64,000 bases of DNA. Origin: Arthrobacter sp. CJ23. Its GTDB lineage: Bacteria; Actinomycetota; Actinomycetes; Actinomycetales; Micrococcaceae. The stretch lies in assembly GCF_024741795.1 (NCBI RefSeq), contig NZ_CP102950.1, forward strand, positions 1,798,001 to 1,862,000, given 5' to 3'. Below are positions 1 through 8,785 of the stretch, piece after piece (the stretch's first letter is position 1; each line of letters opens with the position of its first letter). Position numbers and translations under genes: made by a program. Below the pieces are notes generated by a model. That model did not search any database. It saw nothing but the letters and a program-made list of their open reading frames with translations, and was not told the origin of the DNA.

Positions 1-80
1 TCCATCTCATCACGGCTGCCGTGCCGCAGGAAGGAGGCACGGACCGTTCGGCGTTGGCCCCTCGGCTCCTGCCTCTTGAC

Positions 81-92
81 TATGATCGAACG
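81..92 (+). promoter_or_regulatory. Leaderless-type -10 (TATGAT) of the tricorn gene
   Basis: TATGAT at 81-86 is followed by exactly six bases and then ATG at 93, so the expected transcription start falls on the start codon. No Shine-Dalgarno is present between them. Confidence 0.5.
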
Positions 93-3000
93 ATGACCTC
101 CTCCAGCTACCTCCGCTTCCCGCACCTGCACGGCGATCTGGTCACGTTCGTGGCCGAAGACGACGTCTGGATCGCCCCCGTCGAGGGCGGCCGCGCCTGG
201 CGCGTAGCGTCCCAGCAACTGCAGGCACGCAACCCACGCTTCACGCCGGACGGCAAACAGCTCGTCTGGACGGCCGTCGTCGGGACCTCCCCGGAGGTCC
301 TCACTGCCGACGTCGACGGCGGCGGGTACCGCCAGCTGAGCCATTTCGGGCACAGCACCACGCGTGTCAAGGGATTCACGCCGTCCGGCGATGTGCTGGT
401 GACCAGCGCCTTCCAGCAGGCCGAAGGCCGCCACACGCATGCCTACAGCCTCCCGCTGGGCGGCGGCACCGCCGTCGGGCTTCCCTTCGGACCTGTCGAC
501 TCTGTGGCGTACGGCCCGGAAATCGGCGACGAGAAGCCCGTGGTGCTTGCCAGTGTGCTGTCCCGCGAGCCTGCATGGTGGAAGCGCTACCGCGGCGGCA
601 CGGCCGGGAAGCTGTGGATCGACTCCGACGGCAACGGCGAGTTTGAGCGGCTGGTTCCGCAGATTGACGGAAACCTGGCCGACCCTCTGTGGGTGGCGGG
701 CAGGATCGCTTTCCTCTCGGACCACGAGGGCTACGGCAACCTGTACTCCGTACTGCCCGACGGCTCGGAACTGCGGCGCCACACGGACCACGAGGATTTC
801 TACGTCCGGCACGCCAGCACCGACGGCCAGCGGATCATCTTCGAGTCCGCCGGCGAACTGTGGCTGCTGGCCGGACTTGATTCCGATGCCGTGAGGCTGG
901 ACATCGTCCTCGGTTCCGCCTCCCCGGCGCGCAGGCCCGCGCCGCTCAAGGCCGGACTGCACCTCGGCGACGTGTTCCCGAATGCGGAGGGCACGGCCAG
1001 CGCCATCGAAACGCACGGCACCATCCACTGGCTGCGGCACAAGGACGGGCCGTCACGTGTGGTGGAAGCGACCCCCGGTGTCCGTGCCCGCCTGCCTCGG
1101 CCGCTCACTGACGGCCGCATCGCCTACGTGGCGGACCACGGCGGCGTTGAAGCCATCTACATCAAGGACATCGCGCCGGTCCTGTCCGGCAGCATGCAGC
1201 TTCCCGCGCCGGCGCAGCCCCCGTTTCCAGCGGAAACAGGGGATGCCTTGCCGAAGCCGGTTGCGGCCTCCGCGGTGACAGGCCAGACCGGAGTTCCCTC
1301 CAGGACGCCGGAGGGCCGGCTGGCAGCGGCTGAACGTCCGACGGCGGTGCCTGCCGACGATGTGCAGGAAACAGGTGCACAGGAAGCCGGTGCGACGGCT
1401 GCGGCCGCGCAGGAGGCCACCGGCGAAATCCGAGTCGCGTTCCCGAAGCCGGCACGCACCAGCGCCCTCGAAGCGAGTCCGGACGGACGGTGGCTGGCCG
1501 TCGGCACGGCCTTCGGCGACGTCTTCGTGGCCGACACGGCCGAGGGAACCCTGACGCTTTTGGTCAGCGTGGGCGAGGGAAGCATCGAACACCTTGCCTG
1601 GTCGCCTGATTCCCGCTGGCTGGCCTGGTCCGAGCCCGTGACGTCGTTCGGCTCCCGGAGCAAGCTTCGGATCGCCCGCCCGGCCGACGCGCAGACCGCC
1701 ATCGTCGACGTGACAGATGGCCGTTTCTGCGACGAATCACCCACCTTCACGCCTGATGGCAAATTCCTGGCCTTCCTGTCCAACCGCAGCTTTGACCCGG
1801 TCTACGACGGCCATGCCTTCGACCTCTCCTTCCCGAGCCCCATCAAGCCCTACCTCGTGGCACTTGCCGCGGACACGCCGTCGCCGTTTGGCCCTTCCGT
1901 GGATCCGCTCGGAGCCCCGGATGCCGGCGAAACCGCAGGCAGGGAGGTCGCAGGCAAGGGAAACAAGGCCGAGGACACGGTCGTTCCGGAGGTCCGGGTT
2001 GACGCCGAGGGCCTGGCCCACCGCGTGATCGGCGTGCCGGTGCCGCAGGGCAACTATTCCGGGCTCACCGCAGCCGATGGTGCCCTGCTCTGGCTGGACA
2101 CCGAACTCAGCGGCGTTACCGGCGAAGGCCGGGGAACCCTGCAGGAAAAGGAACCGGCACCGTCTCTCGTCCGCTACGAGTTCGCCAAGCGCAAGCCGGC
2201 CACCCTGGTGCCCGCCGTGGACCGCTACCGGCTCTCCGAAGACGGCAAGCGCGTCGTGTTCGTGCTGGACAAGCAGATCAGCGCGGTCCCCGCCAACGCA
2301 AAGGCCGACGAGGAATCGGGGGAACTCGTCAAGGTTGACCTCAACCGGATCCGCGTCATCCTGGACCCCGTGGCTGCCTGGGGCCAGGCCTTCGACGAGG
2401 CCTGGCGGCTCCAGCGCGACTTCTTCTGGACCGCGGACATGGCCGGACAGGACTGGGACGCGATCCACGCGCGGTACCGCCCCGTGGTGGAACGCCTGGG
2501 CTCGCACGACGACCTGGTCGACCTCCTGTGGGAACTCCACGGCGAACTCGGCACCTCGCACGCCTACGTCCGGCCCGCCGCGGCCACCGAGCCCGGCAGG
2601 AACGGCCAGGGCCGGCTCGGCGCCGAACTGAAGCTCACCGCCGAAGGCTGGGAAATCACCCGGATCCTGGCTGGCGAATCCTCGGACCCGCTCGCCACGT
2701 CCCCGCTCACCCGCCCCGGGGCAGACGCGAAGGTGGGCGACCTTCTGCTGGCGATCGACGGCGTCGAGCTCTCCGCCTCGGTGAGCCCCGCCATGCAGCT
2801 GGTCGGCGCCGCCGGGCGCACCGTTGAACTTACCCTGCGCAACGGCAGCGGACACGGCGCCGCCGCCGGACGGCAGCGACGCGTTGCCGTGGTGCCCGTC
2901 CGGGACGAGGAACGCCTACGGTACCAGGACTGGGTCCAGGCCAACCGCCGCACCGTCCGCGAAGCCTCCGACGGCGCCTTCGGTTACCTGCATGTGCCGG

Positions 3001-3605
3001 ACATGATGGCCAACGGCTGGGCGCAGCTGCACCGCGACCTGGACACCGAAACGTCCCTGGACGGGCTGATCGTGGACGTGCGACGCAACCGCGGCGGCCA
3101 CACCTCGCAGCTGGTGGCCGAACTGATCGGACGCAAGGTCACCGGCTGGAGCATGCCCCGCGGCGAGAAGCCGCGCACTTATCCGCACCACGCCCCCCGC
3201 GGCCCCGTCATCATCCTGGCCGATGAATTCGCCGGCTCCGACGGCGACATCATTACCCAGGTCTCCAAGCTGCGCGGCATCGGCCCGGTGATCGGCACCC
3301 GGACCTGGGGCGGCGTGGTGGGGATCGACAACCGCTTCTCCCTGGCTGACGGGACCGGGGTCACCCAGCCGCGCTACGCCACCTGGTTCGGCGGCGGGAT
3401 CGGCTGGGACGTCGAAAACAGGGGTGTGGAGCCGGACATCGAGGTGGTGTTCCCGCCGCACGCCTACGCAGCCGGAACCGATCCGCAGTTGGAGTACGGC
3501 ATCGGTGCGCTGAAGGAAATGGTCCAGGAGCTGCCCACGGACCGTCCGCCGCTGCGCGAGGGCTACCGCACGGTCCGTCCAGCGCCGCTCCCGGCCCGGC
3601 CGTAG
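93..3605 (+). CDS. Tricorn-like S41 protease with beta-propeller and PDZ domains
   Basis: Predicted cytoplasmic tricorn-type serine protease of 1170 residues, expected to trim oligopeptides released by larger proteases. The N-terminal two thirds has WD/TolB-like propeller blades (repeats of the type TPDGKQLVW, SPDSRWLAW, TPDGKFLAF). A tricorn C1-like segment, a PDZ-like domain (around GDLLLAIDGVELS) and an S41 catalytic core follow. The core shows VDVRRNRGG and the nucleophile region DEFAGSDGD, where Ser is the expected nucleophile. The Met at 93 was chosen because the propeller homology begins just after it and a TATGAT hexamer ends six bases upstream. An upstream in-frame Met at 21 gives only a low-complexity extension. 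The insert near residues 385-460 is Ala/Pro/Glu-rich and probably a linker. No signal peptide is seen. Confidence 0.9.
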   Translation: MTSSSYLRFPHLHGDLVTFVAEDDVWIAPVEGGRAWRVASQQLQARNPRFTPDGKQLVWTAVVGTSPEVLTADVDGGGYRQLSHFGHSTTRVKGFTPSGDVLVTSAFQQAEGRHTHAYSLPLGGGTAVGLPFGPVDSVAYGPEIGDEKPVVLASVLSREPAWWKRYRGGTAGKLWIDSDGNGEFERLVPQIDGNLADPLWVAGRIAFLSDHEGYGNLYSVLPDGSELRRHTDHEDFYVRHASTDGQRIIFESAGELWLLAGLDSDAVRLDIVLGSASPARRPAPLKAGLHLGDVFPNAEGTASAIETHGTIHWLRHKDGPSRVVEATPGVRARLPRPLTDGRIAYVADHGGVEAIYIKDIAPVLSGSMQLPAPAQPPFPAETGDALPKPVAASAVTGQTGVPSRTPEGRLAAAERPTAVPADDVQETGAQEAGATAAAAQEATGEIRVAFPKPARTSALEASPDGRWLAVGTAFGDVFVADTAEGTLTLLVSVGEGSIEHLAWSPDSRWLAWSEPVTSFGSRSKLRIARPADAQTAIVDVTDGRFCDESPTFTPDGKFLAFLSNRSFDPVYDGHAFDLSFPSPIKPYLVALAADTPSPFGPSVDPLGAPDAGETAGREVAGKGNKAEDTVVPEVRVDAEGLAHRVIGVPVPQGNYSGLTAADGALLWLDTELSGVTGEGRGTLQEKEPAPSLVRYEFAKRKPATLVPAVDRYRLSEDGKRVVFVLDKQISAVPANAKADEESGELVKVDLNRIRVILDPVAAWGQAFDEAWRLQRDFFWTADMAGQDWDAIHARYRPVVERLGSHDDLVDLLWELHGELGTSHAYVRPAAATEPGRNGQGRLGAELKLTAEGWEITRILAGESSDPLATSPLTRPGADAKVGDLLLAIDGVELSASVSPAMQLVGAAGRTVELTLRNGSGHGAAAGRQRRVAVVPVRDEERLRYQDWVQANRRTVREASDGAFGYLHVPDMMANGWAQLHRDLDTETSLDGLIVDVRRNRGGHTSQLVAELIGRKVTGWSMPRGEKPRTYPHHAPRGPVIILADEFAGSDGDIITQVSKLRGIGPVIGTRTWGGVVGIDNRFSLADGTGVTQPRYATWFGGGIGWDVENRGVEPDIEVVFPPHAYAAGTDPQLEYGIGALKEMVQELPTDRPPLREGYRTVRPAPLPARP

Positions 3606-3642
3606 CGCGGCGGGGCCTGTACCAGGGCCAGGCCCGCAGGGC

Positions 3643-3692
3643 ACGGAAAAGCCCGGCTCCTCCCGAGAAAGGGTGGGGCCGGGCTTTTCCGT
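3643..3692. terminator. Bidirectional hairpin between tricorn and OsmC genes
   Basis: A perfect 15-bp stem (3643-3657 with 3678-3692) lies between two convergent genes. The stem carries four A/T pairs, so it can end transcription from both sides. Confidence 0.8.
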
Positions 3693-3713
3693 CAGTCCTG
3701 GAAGCCGCGCGAC

Positions 3714-4142
3714 CTAGACGGCGAGCGTTGCGGTCAGGGTGATCGGCGTGGCGCGGAGGGCCTGGGACACGGGGCAGTTGACCTTGGCGTCTTCGGCCAG
3801 GGCCTGGAATTCCTCTTCGGTGGCGCCGGGGATGCGGGCGCTGACCGTCAGGTGGATGCCGGTGATGCCCTCGCCCGGCTGGAAGGTCACATCGGCCTTG
3901 GTGTTGACTTCTTCCGGGCTGAAGCCGGCGCCGGCCACGCCGTTGCTGAAGGCCATGGAGAAGCAGGCGGAGTGCGCGGCGGCAATGAGCTCTTCGGGGC
4001 TGGTCTTGCCTTCGGCGGATTCGGAGCGGGCCTTCCAGGTGACGTCGAAGGTGCCCAGTCCGGAGCTGTCCAGCGTGGTGTTGCCGGCGCCTTCGATGAG
4101 GTTGCCGTTCCAAACGGTGTGTGCGGTGCGTGTTGTTGCCAT
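3714..4142 (-). CDS. OsmC/Ohr family peroxiredoxin
   Basis: A 142-residue OsmC-family protein that would reduce organic hydroperoxides in the cytoplasm. The two family cysteines are visible, in HSACFSMAF (about residue 59) and KVNCPVSQAL (about residue 124), as is the conserved SPEELIAAAHSACF-type helix start. Full family length. The Met at 4142 is chosen because AGGAG lies just upstream on the minus strand and homology begins there, although the frame stays open further upstream. It could be called Ohr or OsmC; I do not separate the two subfamilies. Confidence 0.92.
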   Translation of the reverse strand: MATTRTAHTVWNGNLIEGAGNTTLDSSGLGTFDVTWKARSESAEGKTSPEELIAAAHSACFSMAFSNGVAGAGFSPEEVNTKADVTFQPGEGITGIHLTVSARIPGATEEEFQALAEDAKVNCPVSQALRATPITLTATLAV

Positions 4143-4263
4143 GTCCACTCCTGAGCGTCGTTGCGTATCGGCATCCGGCCAGCCGCCGGATGCCACCAGA
4201 GACAATCCTATGGATTCACGGGTCCGGCCGCACACCTGTCCGCTGTCAGTGGATTGTGACCCC

Positions 4264-4275
4264 TAGACTGTGCGG
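4264..4275 (+). promoter_or_regulatory. Leaderless-type -10 (TAGACT) of VOC gene
   Basis: TAGACT at 4264-4269 plus six bases precedes ATG 4276. This argues against the in-frame GTG at 4270, which would lie upstream of the expected transcript start. Confidence 0.5.
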
Positions 4276-4662
4276 ATGGAGAGCCACACGCACAACGATG
4301 CCGCCCCGGCCAGGAAGCCGCCGCGGATTGCCACGATCATGGTCAACGCGGTGGACGCCGAAGAACTGGCCGGATTCTGGTCTGCGCTGCTGGACCTTCC
4401 CGTCTCGGCGAGGTCCGGGCAGTTCCTCTGGCTCCGGCCTGCTGCTGCCGGTATGCCGCAGCTGGCCTTCCAGCAGGTGGAGGCGCCCACCGAGGGCCGC
4501 CGGCGCCTGCACCTGGACATCCACGACGACGACCCTGCCGGCCTGCGCCGCAAGGCTGAATCGCTCGGGGCCGTGTTCGTGGAGGGCCATGACCTGGGGG
4601 ACTTCCACTGGGATGTCATGCAGGACCCCGAAGGCAACGAGTTCTGCATCGCCCACGACTGA
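4276..4662 (+). CDS. VOC (glyoxalase/bleomycin-resistance-like) family protein
   Basis: A 128-residue protein with one or two beta-alpha-beta-beta-beta modules of the vicinal oxygen chelate fold. It opens with a MVNAVD-ELAGFWSALLDLP segment and closes with DPEGNEFCIAHD, the typical end with the metal-site Glu. The substrate cannot be told from sequence. ATG 4276 was preferred to GTG 4270 because of the leaderless promoter layout. It is convergent with the small membrane protein gene and ends just before a strong hairpin. Confidence 0.85.
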   Translation: MESHTHNDAAPARKPPRIATIMVNAVDAEELAGFWSALLDLPVSARSGQFLWLRPAAAGMPQLAFQQVEAPTEGRRRLHLDIHDDDPAGLRRKAESLGAVFVEGHDLGDFHWDVMQDPEGNEFCIAHD

Positions 4663-4696
4663 GCCGGGGCCCACGCCCGAGGCGCGGGTCAAGCGG

Positions 4697-4730
4697 CAAC
4701 GGCAGCCCCGCCAGAGCGGGGCTGCCGTTG
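4697..4730. terminator. Bidirectional terminator hairpin
   Basis: A perfect 15-bp stem (4697-4711 with 4716-4730) with a four-base loop, followed on the plus strand by a T-rich stretch (TGTTGTTCG). It separates the convergent VOC and membrane protein genes. Confidence 0.85.
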
Positions 4731-4748
4731 TGTTGTTCGTCTGCGGAA

Positions 4749-5102
4749 TCAGTTCCAGATCGTGGCGATGGCGATGTTGACCAGGGCCAGTCCGCCAACG
4801 CCATGCGCGATGCCAGTGGAAACGGCCTCGCCCTTCTTGACCTTGCGCGAGCCGATCACCGCAAGCACGGCAACGGCGACGCCGATGGCGAACTTGATGC
4901 CGAGCTTGAAGTAGTTGGGGTCGGCGTCGGGCATGAAGGGCAGCAGGCCCATCATGGCGATGCCCGTGAGCAGCTGCAGGAAGGCGCCGTCGCGCTGGCG
5001 CGGGTGGACGGTCGGCTCTTTCATAGTGGCGATCCAGTAGCCCACAATCATGGCTGCGCCGACGATGTGCAAGAACACCAGGATGCTGAAGAGAATACTC
5101 AT
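4749..5102 (-). CDS. Small integral membrane protein of unknown function
   Basis: A 117-residue protein with about four predicted transmembrane helices, starting with a hydrophobic helix (SILVFLHIVGAAMIVGYWIA) and ending AHGVGGLALVNIAIATIWN. No enzyme motif is visible. Conserved polar points include a His in the first helix (LHIVG) and a basic loop SRKVKKGE. The histidine pattern would fit a haem- or quinone-linked membrane protein, but that is speculation. Its promoter carries a near-perfect copy of the dyad found upstream of blaI and cydA, so it may belong to the same regulon. TAAGCT lies six bases before the ATG, suggesting a leaderless transcript. Confidence 0.8.
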   Translation of the reverse strand: MSILFSILVFLHIVGAAMIVGYWIATMKEPTVHPRQRDGAFLQLLTGIAMMGLLPFMPDADPNYFKLGIKFAIGVAVAVLAVIGSRKVKKGEAVSTGIAHGVGGLALVNIAIATIWN

Positions 5103-5108
5103 GGCTCA

Positions 5109-5114
5109 AGCTTA
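5109..5114 (-). promoter_or_regulatory. Leaderless-type -10 (TAAGCT) of membrane protein gene
   Basis: On the minus strand TAAGCT is followed by six bases and ATG at 5102. The dyad operator at 5124-5140 sits where the -35 region would be. Confidence 0.45.
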
Positions 5115-5123
5115 GCCAGAAGG

Positions 5124-5140
5124 TTCTACGTCCCGTAGCA
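5124..5140. promoter_or_regulatory. BlaI-type dyad operator copy (TTCTAC-N5-GTAGCA)
   Basis: It matches 11 of 12 half-site positions of the TTCTAC-N5-GTAGAA dyads at 21840, 21979 and 22004, with the same five-base spacer. It overlaps the predicted -35 region of the 117-residue membrane protein gene. Confidence 0.55.
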
Positions 5141-5188
5141 AGGCCACGCAGGCGGCACGCACAGGATGGACAACCGGAGCAAACAGAA

Positions 5189-5230
5189 GCGGGGCAGGTC
5201 CCGGCGCTTTCGCACCGGAGCCTGCCCCGC
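5189..5230 (-). terminator. Hairpin downstream of the E2 gene
   Basis: GCGGGGCAGG (5189-5198) pairs perfectly with CCTGCCCCGC (5221-5230), with extra pairing inside the loop. It lies just after the minus-strand stop of the E2 gene at 5283. Confidence 0.65.
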
Positions 5231-5282
5231 CGTCGTTCATTGACCGCCGCCGGAAGCGGCGGCCGTCATGAATCGATCAGGA

Positions 5283-7001
5283 CTAGAGTCCCAGATCTGC
5301 CTCGAACGCACCTTCCTCAAGGCGGGCCTTGAGGGTCTGCAGGAAGCGGCCAGCGTCAGCGCCGTCCACCAGGCGGTGGTCGTACGTGAGCGAGAGGTAC
5401 ATCATGGAGCGGATGGCGATCGAGTCGTCACCGTTCTCATCGGCAACAACAACGGCGCGCTTGACGATGGCGCCGGTGCCGAGGATGCCCACCTGCGGCT
5501 GGTTGATGATCGGGGTGTCGAACAGGGCGCCAACGGAACCGATGTTGGTGATGCTGAACGTGCCGCCGGACAGTTCGTCCGGGCCGATCTTGCCGTCACG
5601 CGTGCGGCCTGCGACGTCGGCGATCTTGCCGGCCAGGCCGGCAAGGTTCAGATTGCCGGCGTCGGAGATGACCGGAACCAGCAGGCCCTTGTCGGTGTCG
5701 ACGGCGATCGCCAGGTGCTCGGCGTTGTGGTAGGTGATTTCCTGCTTGTCTTCATCGTAGGCAGCGTTGAGCTTGGGGTGCTGCTTGAGCGCCTCGGCGA
5801 CAGCCTTGGCAATGAAGGGCAGGAAGGTCAGCTTGACGCCGTTCTGGGCCTGGAACGAGTTCTTGGCCTTGAGGCGGAGCTTGGCGACCTTGGTCATGTC
5901 GACCTCGTGCACCTGCGTCAGCTGGGTGGAGATCTCGAGGGACTCGCGCATGCGGCGGGCGATGACCTGGCGGATGCGCGGTGCCTTGGCTACGGTGCCG
6001 CGCAGCGAGGACGCAACCACCGGGGCGGCGGCGGGCTTGCTTGCGGTTGCGGCGGCCGGTGCAGCCGGTGCAGCTGCCGGGGCGGCAGCGTTCTTGGCTT
6101 CTGCCGCGGCGAGCACGTCCTGCTTGCGGATGCGGCCGCCGACGCCGGTGCCTGCCACAGCGGCGATGTCCACACCGTGCTGGTTGGCGAGCTTGCGGAC
6201 CAGGGGAGTGACGTAGCCGGATTCGGCCGGGGCAGCAGCTACCGGGGCAGCAGGTGCCGGTGCGGCAACGGGGGCTGCGGCGACGGGTGCCGGTGCTGCG
6301 GCCGAATCCGGAGCAGCGGCCGGAGCCGGTGCGGCAACGGGAGCTGCGGCGACGGGTGCCGGAGCAGCGGCCGGAGCCGGAGCAGCGGGTGCGGCTGCGC
6401 CGGAGCCGATGACGGCCAGAACGGAGCCGACCTCTGCGGTCTCGTCCTCGTTCACACGGATTTCCTGCAGGGTGCCTGCAACCGGGGACGGGATCTCGGT
6501 GTCGACCTTGTCGGTGGAAACCTCGAGCAGCGGCTCGTCGATCTCAACCGTGTCGCCCACGGCCTTCAGCCAGCGGGTAACGGTTCCTTCGGTGACGCTT
6601 TCGCCCAGGGCCGGGAGGGTCACTTCGTGGCCTTCGCCTGCGGCGACGGGTGCCGGAGCAGCAGGTGCCTCGGCGGCCGGAGCTGCGGGGGCTTCCTCTA
6701 CCACGGGGGCAGCGGGTGCGGCCTCGGCCGGCGCGGCTTCGGCAGCGGGAGCAGCAGAACCGGAGCCGTCGCCGATGCGCACCAGGGGAGCGCCAACTTC
6801 GGCGGTCTCGTCCTCAGCGACGAGAATTTCCTCGATGACGCCAGCGATCGGAGAGGGGATTTCGGTGTCTACTTTGTCGGTGGAAACCTCGAGCAGCGGC
6901 TCGTCGATCTCTACCCGGTCACCAACCTGCTTGAGCCAGCGGGTGACGGTTCCTTCGGTGACACTCTCACCGAGGGCGGGCAAGTTAACGGATTCAGACA
7001 T
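5283..7001 (-). CDS. sucB: Dihydrolipoyllysine-residue succinyltransferase (2-oxoacid dehydrogenase E2)
   Basis: A 572-residue E2 core acyltransferase of the 2-oxoglutarate/branched 2-oxoacid dehydrogenase complex. Two lipoyl domains (lipoyl lysines about K43 and K165, in [14 protein letters not shown]) are separated and followed by Ala/Pro-rich swinging linkers. Next come a peripheral E3-binding domain ([13 protein letters not shown] to GRIRKQDVL) and the catalytic CAT domain with [13 protein letters not shown]. Start Met at 7001 has AAGGAG upstream. It lies 103 bases after the dihydrolipoyl dehydrogenase gene on the same strand, forming an E3-E2 pair. Actinobacteria often carry only one such E2 serving pyruvate and 2-oxoglutarate complexes, so substrate specificity is open. 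Confidence 0.93.
   Translation of the reverse strand: MSESVNLPALGESVTEGTVTRWLKQVGDRVEIDEPLLEVSTDKVDTEIPSPIAGVIEEILVAEDETAEVGAPLVRIGDGSGSAAPAAEAAPAEAAPAAPVVEEAPAAPAAEAPAAPAPVAAGEGHEVTLPALGESVTEGTVTRWLKAVGDTVEIDEPLLEVSTDKVDTEIPSPVAGTLQEIRVNEDETAEVGSVLAVIGSGAAAPAAPAPAAAPAPVAAAPVAAPAPAAAPDSAAAPAPVAAAPVAAPAPAAPVAAAPAESGYVTPLVRKLANQHGVDIAAVAGTGVGGRIRKQDVLAAAEAKNAAAPAAAPAAPAAATASKPAAAPVVASSLRGTVAKAPRIRQVIARRMRESLEISTQLTQVHEVDMTKVAKLRLKAKNSFQAQNGVKLTFLPFIAKAVAEALKQHPKLNAAYDEDKQEITYHNAEHLAIAVDTDKGLLVPVISDAGNLNLAGLAGKIADVAGRTRDGKIGPDELSGGTFSITNIGSVGALFDTPIINQPQVGILGTGAIVKRAVVVADENGDDSIAIRSMMYLSLTYDHRLVDGADAGRFLQTLKARLEEGAFEADLGL
6508..6545. repeat. 38-base direct repeat copy 1 (lipoyl domain)
   Basis: Identical to 6874-6911. 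It encodes the lipoyl-lysine loop of the second lipoyl domain. The identity at DNA level, including third positions, suggests recent duplication or gene conversion between the two domains. Confidence 0.85.
6874..6911. repeat. 38-base direct repeat copy 2 (lipoyl domain)
   Basis: Identical to 6508-6545. It encodes the lipoyl-lysine loop of the first lipoyl domain. Confidence 0.85.
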
Positions 7002-7104
7002 GTCGTCCCCGTTCTCCTTATTGATCTTGTGGATGAATTCTTGGTTCGGTCCGGTGCGTCGGGCAGGTTGGCCGGACGCACCGGACCGTGGCTTGGGTGA
7101 AGTC

Positions 7105-8487
7105 TTAACCGTGAAGCGGCTTGCCCGCGAGGGCAAGGTGGGCTTCGCCCAGGGTTTCGTTCTGCGTCGGGTGGGCGTGGACCAGCTGTGCGACGTCCTC
7201 CGGGTATGCTTCCCAGTTGACGATCAGCTGTGCTTCGCCGATCTGCTCGCCCATGCGGGAGCCGATCATGTGAATGCCGACGACGGGGCCGTCCTTCTGG
7301 CGGACAACCTTGACGATGCCGCCGGTGCCGAGGATGGAGCTCTTGCCGTTGCCGGCCAGGTTGTATTCCTGGGTCTCCACCTGGTCGTCGCCGAACTTCT
7401 CCTTGGCGCCCTTTTCGGTGTAGCCGACGGTGGCGATTTCAGGCTCGCAGAACGTGACCTTGGGGATGTTCACGTCTTCAACGATGGTGGGGTTCAGGCC
7501 GGCGATTTCTTCGGCGACGAAGATGCCCTGCTGGTAGCCGCGGTGGGCCAGCTGCACTCCCGGGACGATGTCGCCCACGGCGTAGATGTTGCCGACGCCG
7601 GTGTGCAGGCGCTCGTTGGTGATGACGAAGCCACGGTCCAGCGTGATGCCGGCTTCTTCGTAGCCGAGGTTTGCGGTGACGGGGCCACGGCCGACGGCGA
7701 CCAGCAGCAGCTCTGCTTCGAAGGTCTTGCCGTCAACGAGGGTGACCTTGACGCCGTTCTCGTCCTGCTCCACGCCCTGGAAGAAGATCCCGGTGCTGAA
7801 TTTGATGCCGCGCTTCTTGAAGGCGCGCTCCAGGTTCTTCACGATGGAGGCGTCCTCGTTCGGGACGAGGGAGGGCAGGCCCTCGATGATGGTGACGTCC
7901 ACACCGAAGGACTTCCAGACGGAAGCGAACTCGACGCCGATGACGCCGCCGCCGAGCACGATGGCGCTCTTGGGGATGTAGTCCATCACCAGGGCCTCGT
8001 CGGAGGTTATGACCTTGCCGCCGATTTCCAGGCCGGGAAGCGAGCGCGAGTAGGAGCCCGTGGCCAGAACGATGTTCTTGCCGGTGTAGGCGGTGCCGTT
8101 CACAACAATGGTGTTGTTGCCCTGCAGCTTGCCTTCGCCTTCGATGACCGTGATGCCCTTGGACTTGATGAGTCCCTGCAGGCCCTTGTACTTGCCGGCA
8201 ACGATGCCGTCCTTGTACGCGTTCACGGCTGACATGTCGATGCCGTCGAACGTGACATTCACGCCGTACTTGCCGGAATCGCGTGCGTGGTCGGCCAGTT
8301 CAGCCGAGTGCAGCAGTGCCTTGGTGGGGATGCAGCCGTTGTGGAGGCAGGTGCCTCCGAGCTTTGCCTTTTCGATAAGGCCAACCGTGAAACCAAGCTG
8401 TACGGCCCGCAGAGCCGTGGCGTAGCCGCCGCTGCCGCCACCGAGTACCAGGATGTCGAATTCTTGCGCAGTTGCCTGATCGGCCAC
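7105..8487 (-). CDS. lpdA: Dihydrolipoyl dehydrogenase (E3)
   Basis: A 460-residue FAD/NAD flavoprotein that reoxidises the dihydrolipoyl groups of E2. It shows the FAD-binding [10 protein letters not shown] near residue 16 and the redox disulfide in [13 protein letters not shown] (C47/C52). An NAD-binding [11 protein letters not shown] and the C-terminal [10 protein letters not shown] with the catalytic His-Glu pair are also present. Full length for the family. It is upstream of sucB on the same strand. A CATAAT hexamer (8559-8564) about 70 bases upstream is a plausible -10. Confidence 0.95.
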   Translation of the reverse strand: MADQATAQEFDILVLGGGSGGYATALRAVQLGFTVGLIEKAKLGGTCLHNGCIPTKALLHSAELADHARDSGKYGVNVTFDGIDMSAVNAYKDGIVAGKYKGLQGLIKSKGITVIEGEGKLQGNNTIVVNGTAYTGKNIVLATGSYSRSLPGLEIGGKVITSDEALVMDYIPKSAIVLGGGVIGVEFASVWKSFGVDVTIIEGLPSLVPNEDASIVKNLERAFKKRGIKFSTGIFFQGVEQDENGVKVTLVDGKTFEAELLLVAVGRGPVTANLGYEEAGITLDRGFVITNERLHTGVGNIYAVGDIVPGVQLAHRGYQQGIFVAEEIAGLNPTIVEDVNIPKVTFCEPEIATVGYTEKGAKEKFGDDQVETQEYNLAGNGKSSILGTGGIVKVVRQKDGPVVGIHMIGSRMGEQIGEAQLIVNWEAYPEDVAQLVHAHPTQNETLGEAHLALAGKPLHG

Positions 8488-8558
8488 TTAGACGCTCCCT
8501 CGCGTGAATGATGACACGCGACAACGCGTCATCTGGTCTTGGAACTTGTTCTGCCGTG

Positions 8559-8564
8559 ATTATG
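8559..8564 (-). promoter_or_regulatory. Candidate -10 (CATAAT) for lpdA-sucB
   Basis: Read on the minus strand, CATAAT is preceded by TGG and, 16 bases further up, by a weak TGCAAG -35. It would give a leader of about 65 bases before lpdA. Confidence 0.4.
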
Positions 8565-8723
8565 CCAGCACGAAAGTTCTCTTGCATTTGTGACTATCGA
8601 AGTTCACCTTAGCGAACCACCTACCCATGCTCCCACCCTCGGCAGGCGTTTGTGGGGCGCTTGTGTCCAGACTCACGTTGTGGAGTGACACAGCGAGCAT
8701 CTTCCCGCCGCTTGGCGGGTGCT

Positions 8724-8755
8724 GCAGGGGCCACGGAGCTGTCCGCGGCCCCTGC
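8724..8755 (-). terminator. Hairpin downstream of pepA
   Basis: GCAGGGGCC (8724-8732) pairs with GGCCCCTGC (8747-8755). It lies 31 bases past the minus-strand stop of the leucyl aminopeptidase and before the lpdA promoter, isolating the two units. Confidence 0.65.
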
Positions 8756-8785
8756 GGCACGCCCCGGAAAGGGTGCTGGGCGTAT

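Noticed and set aside
5268..7100. Long open frame opposite the E2 gene (about 610 codons)
   Set aside because: It mirrors the strong third-position GC bias of sucB; the translation is low-complexity and lacks any family motif.
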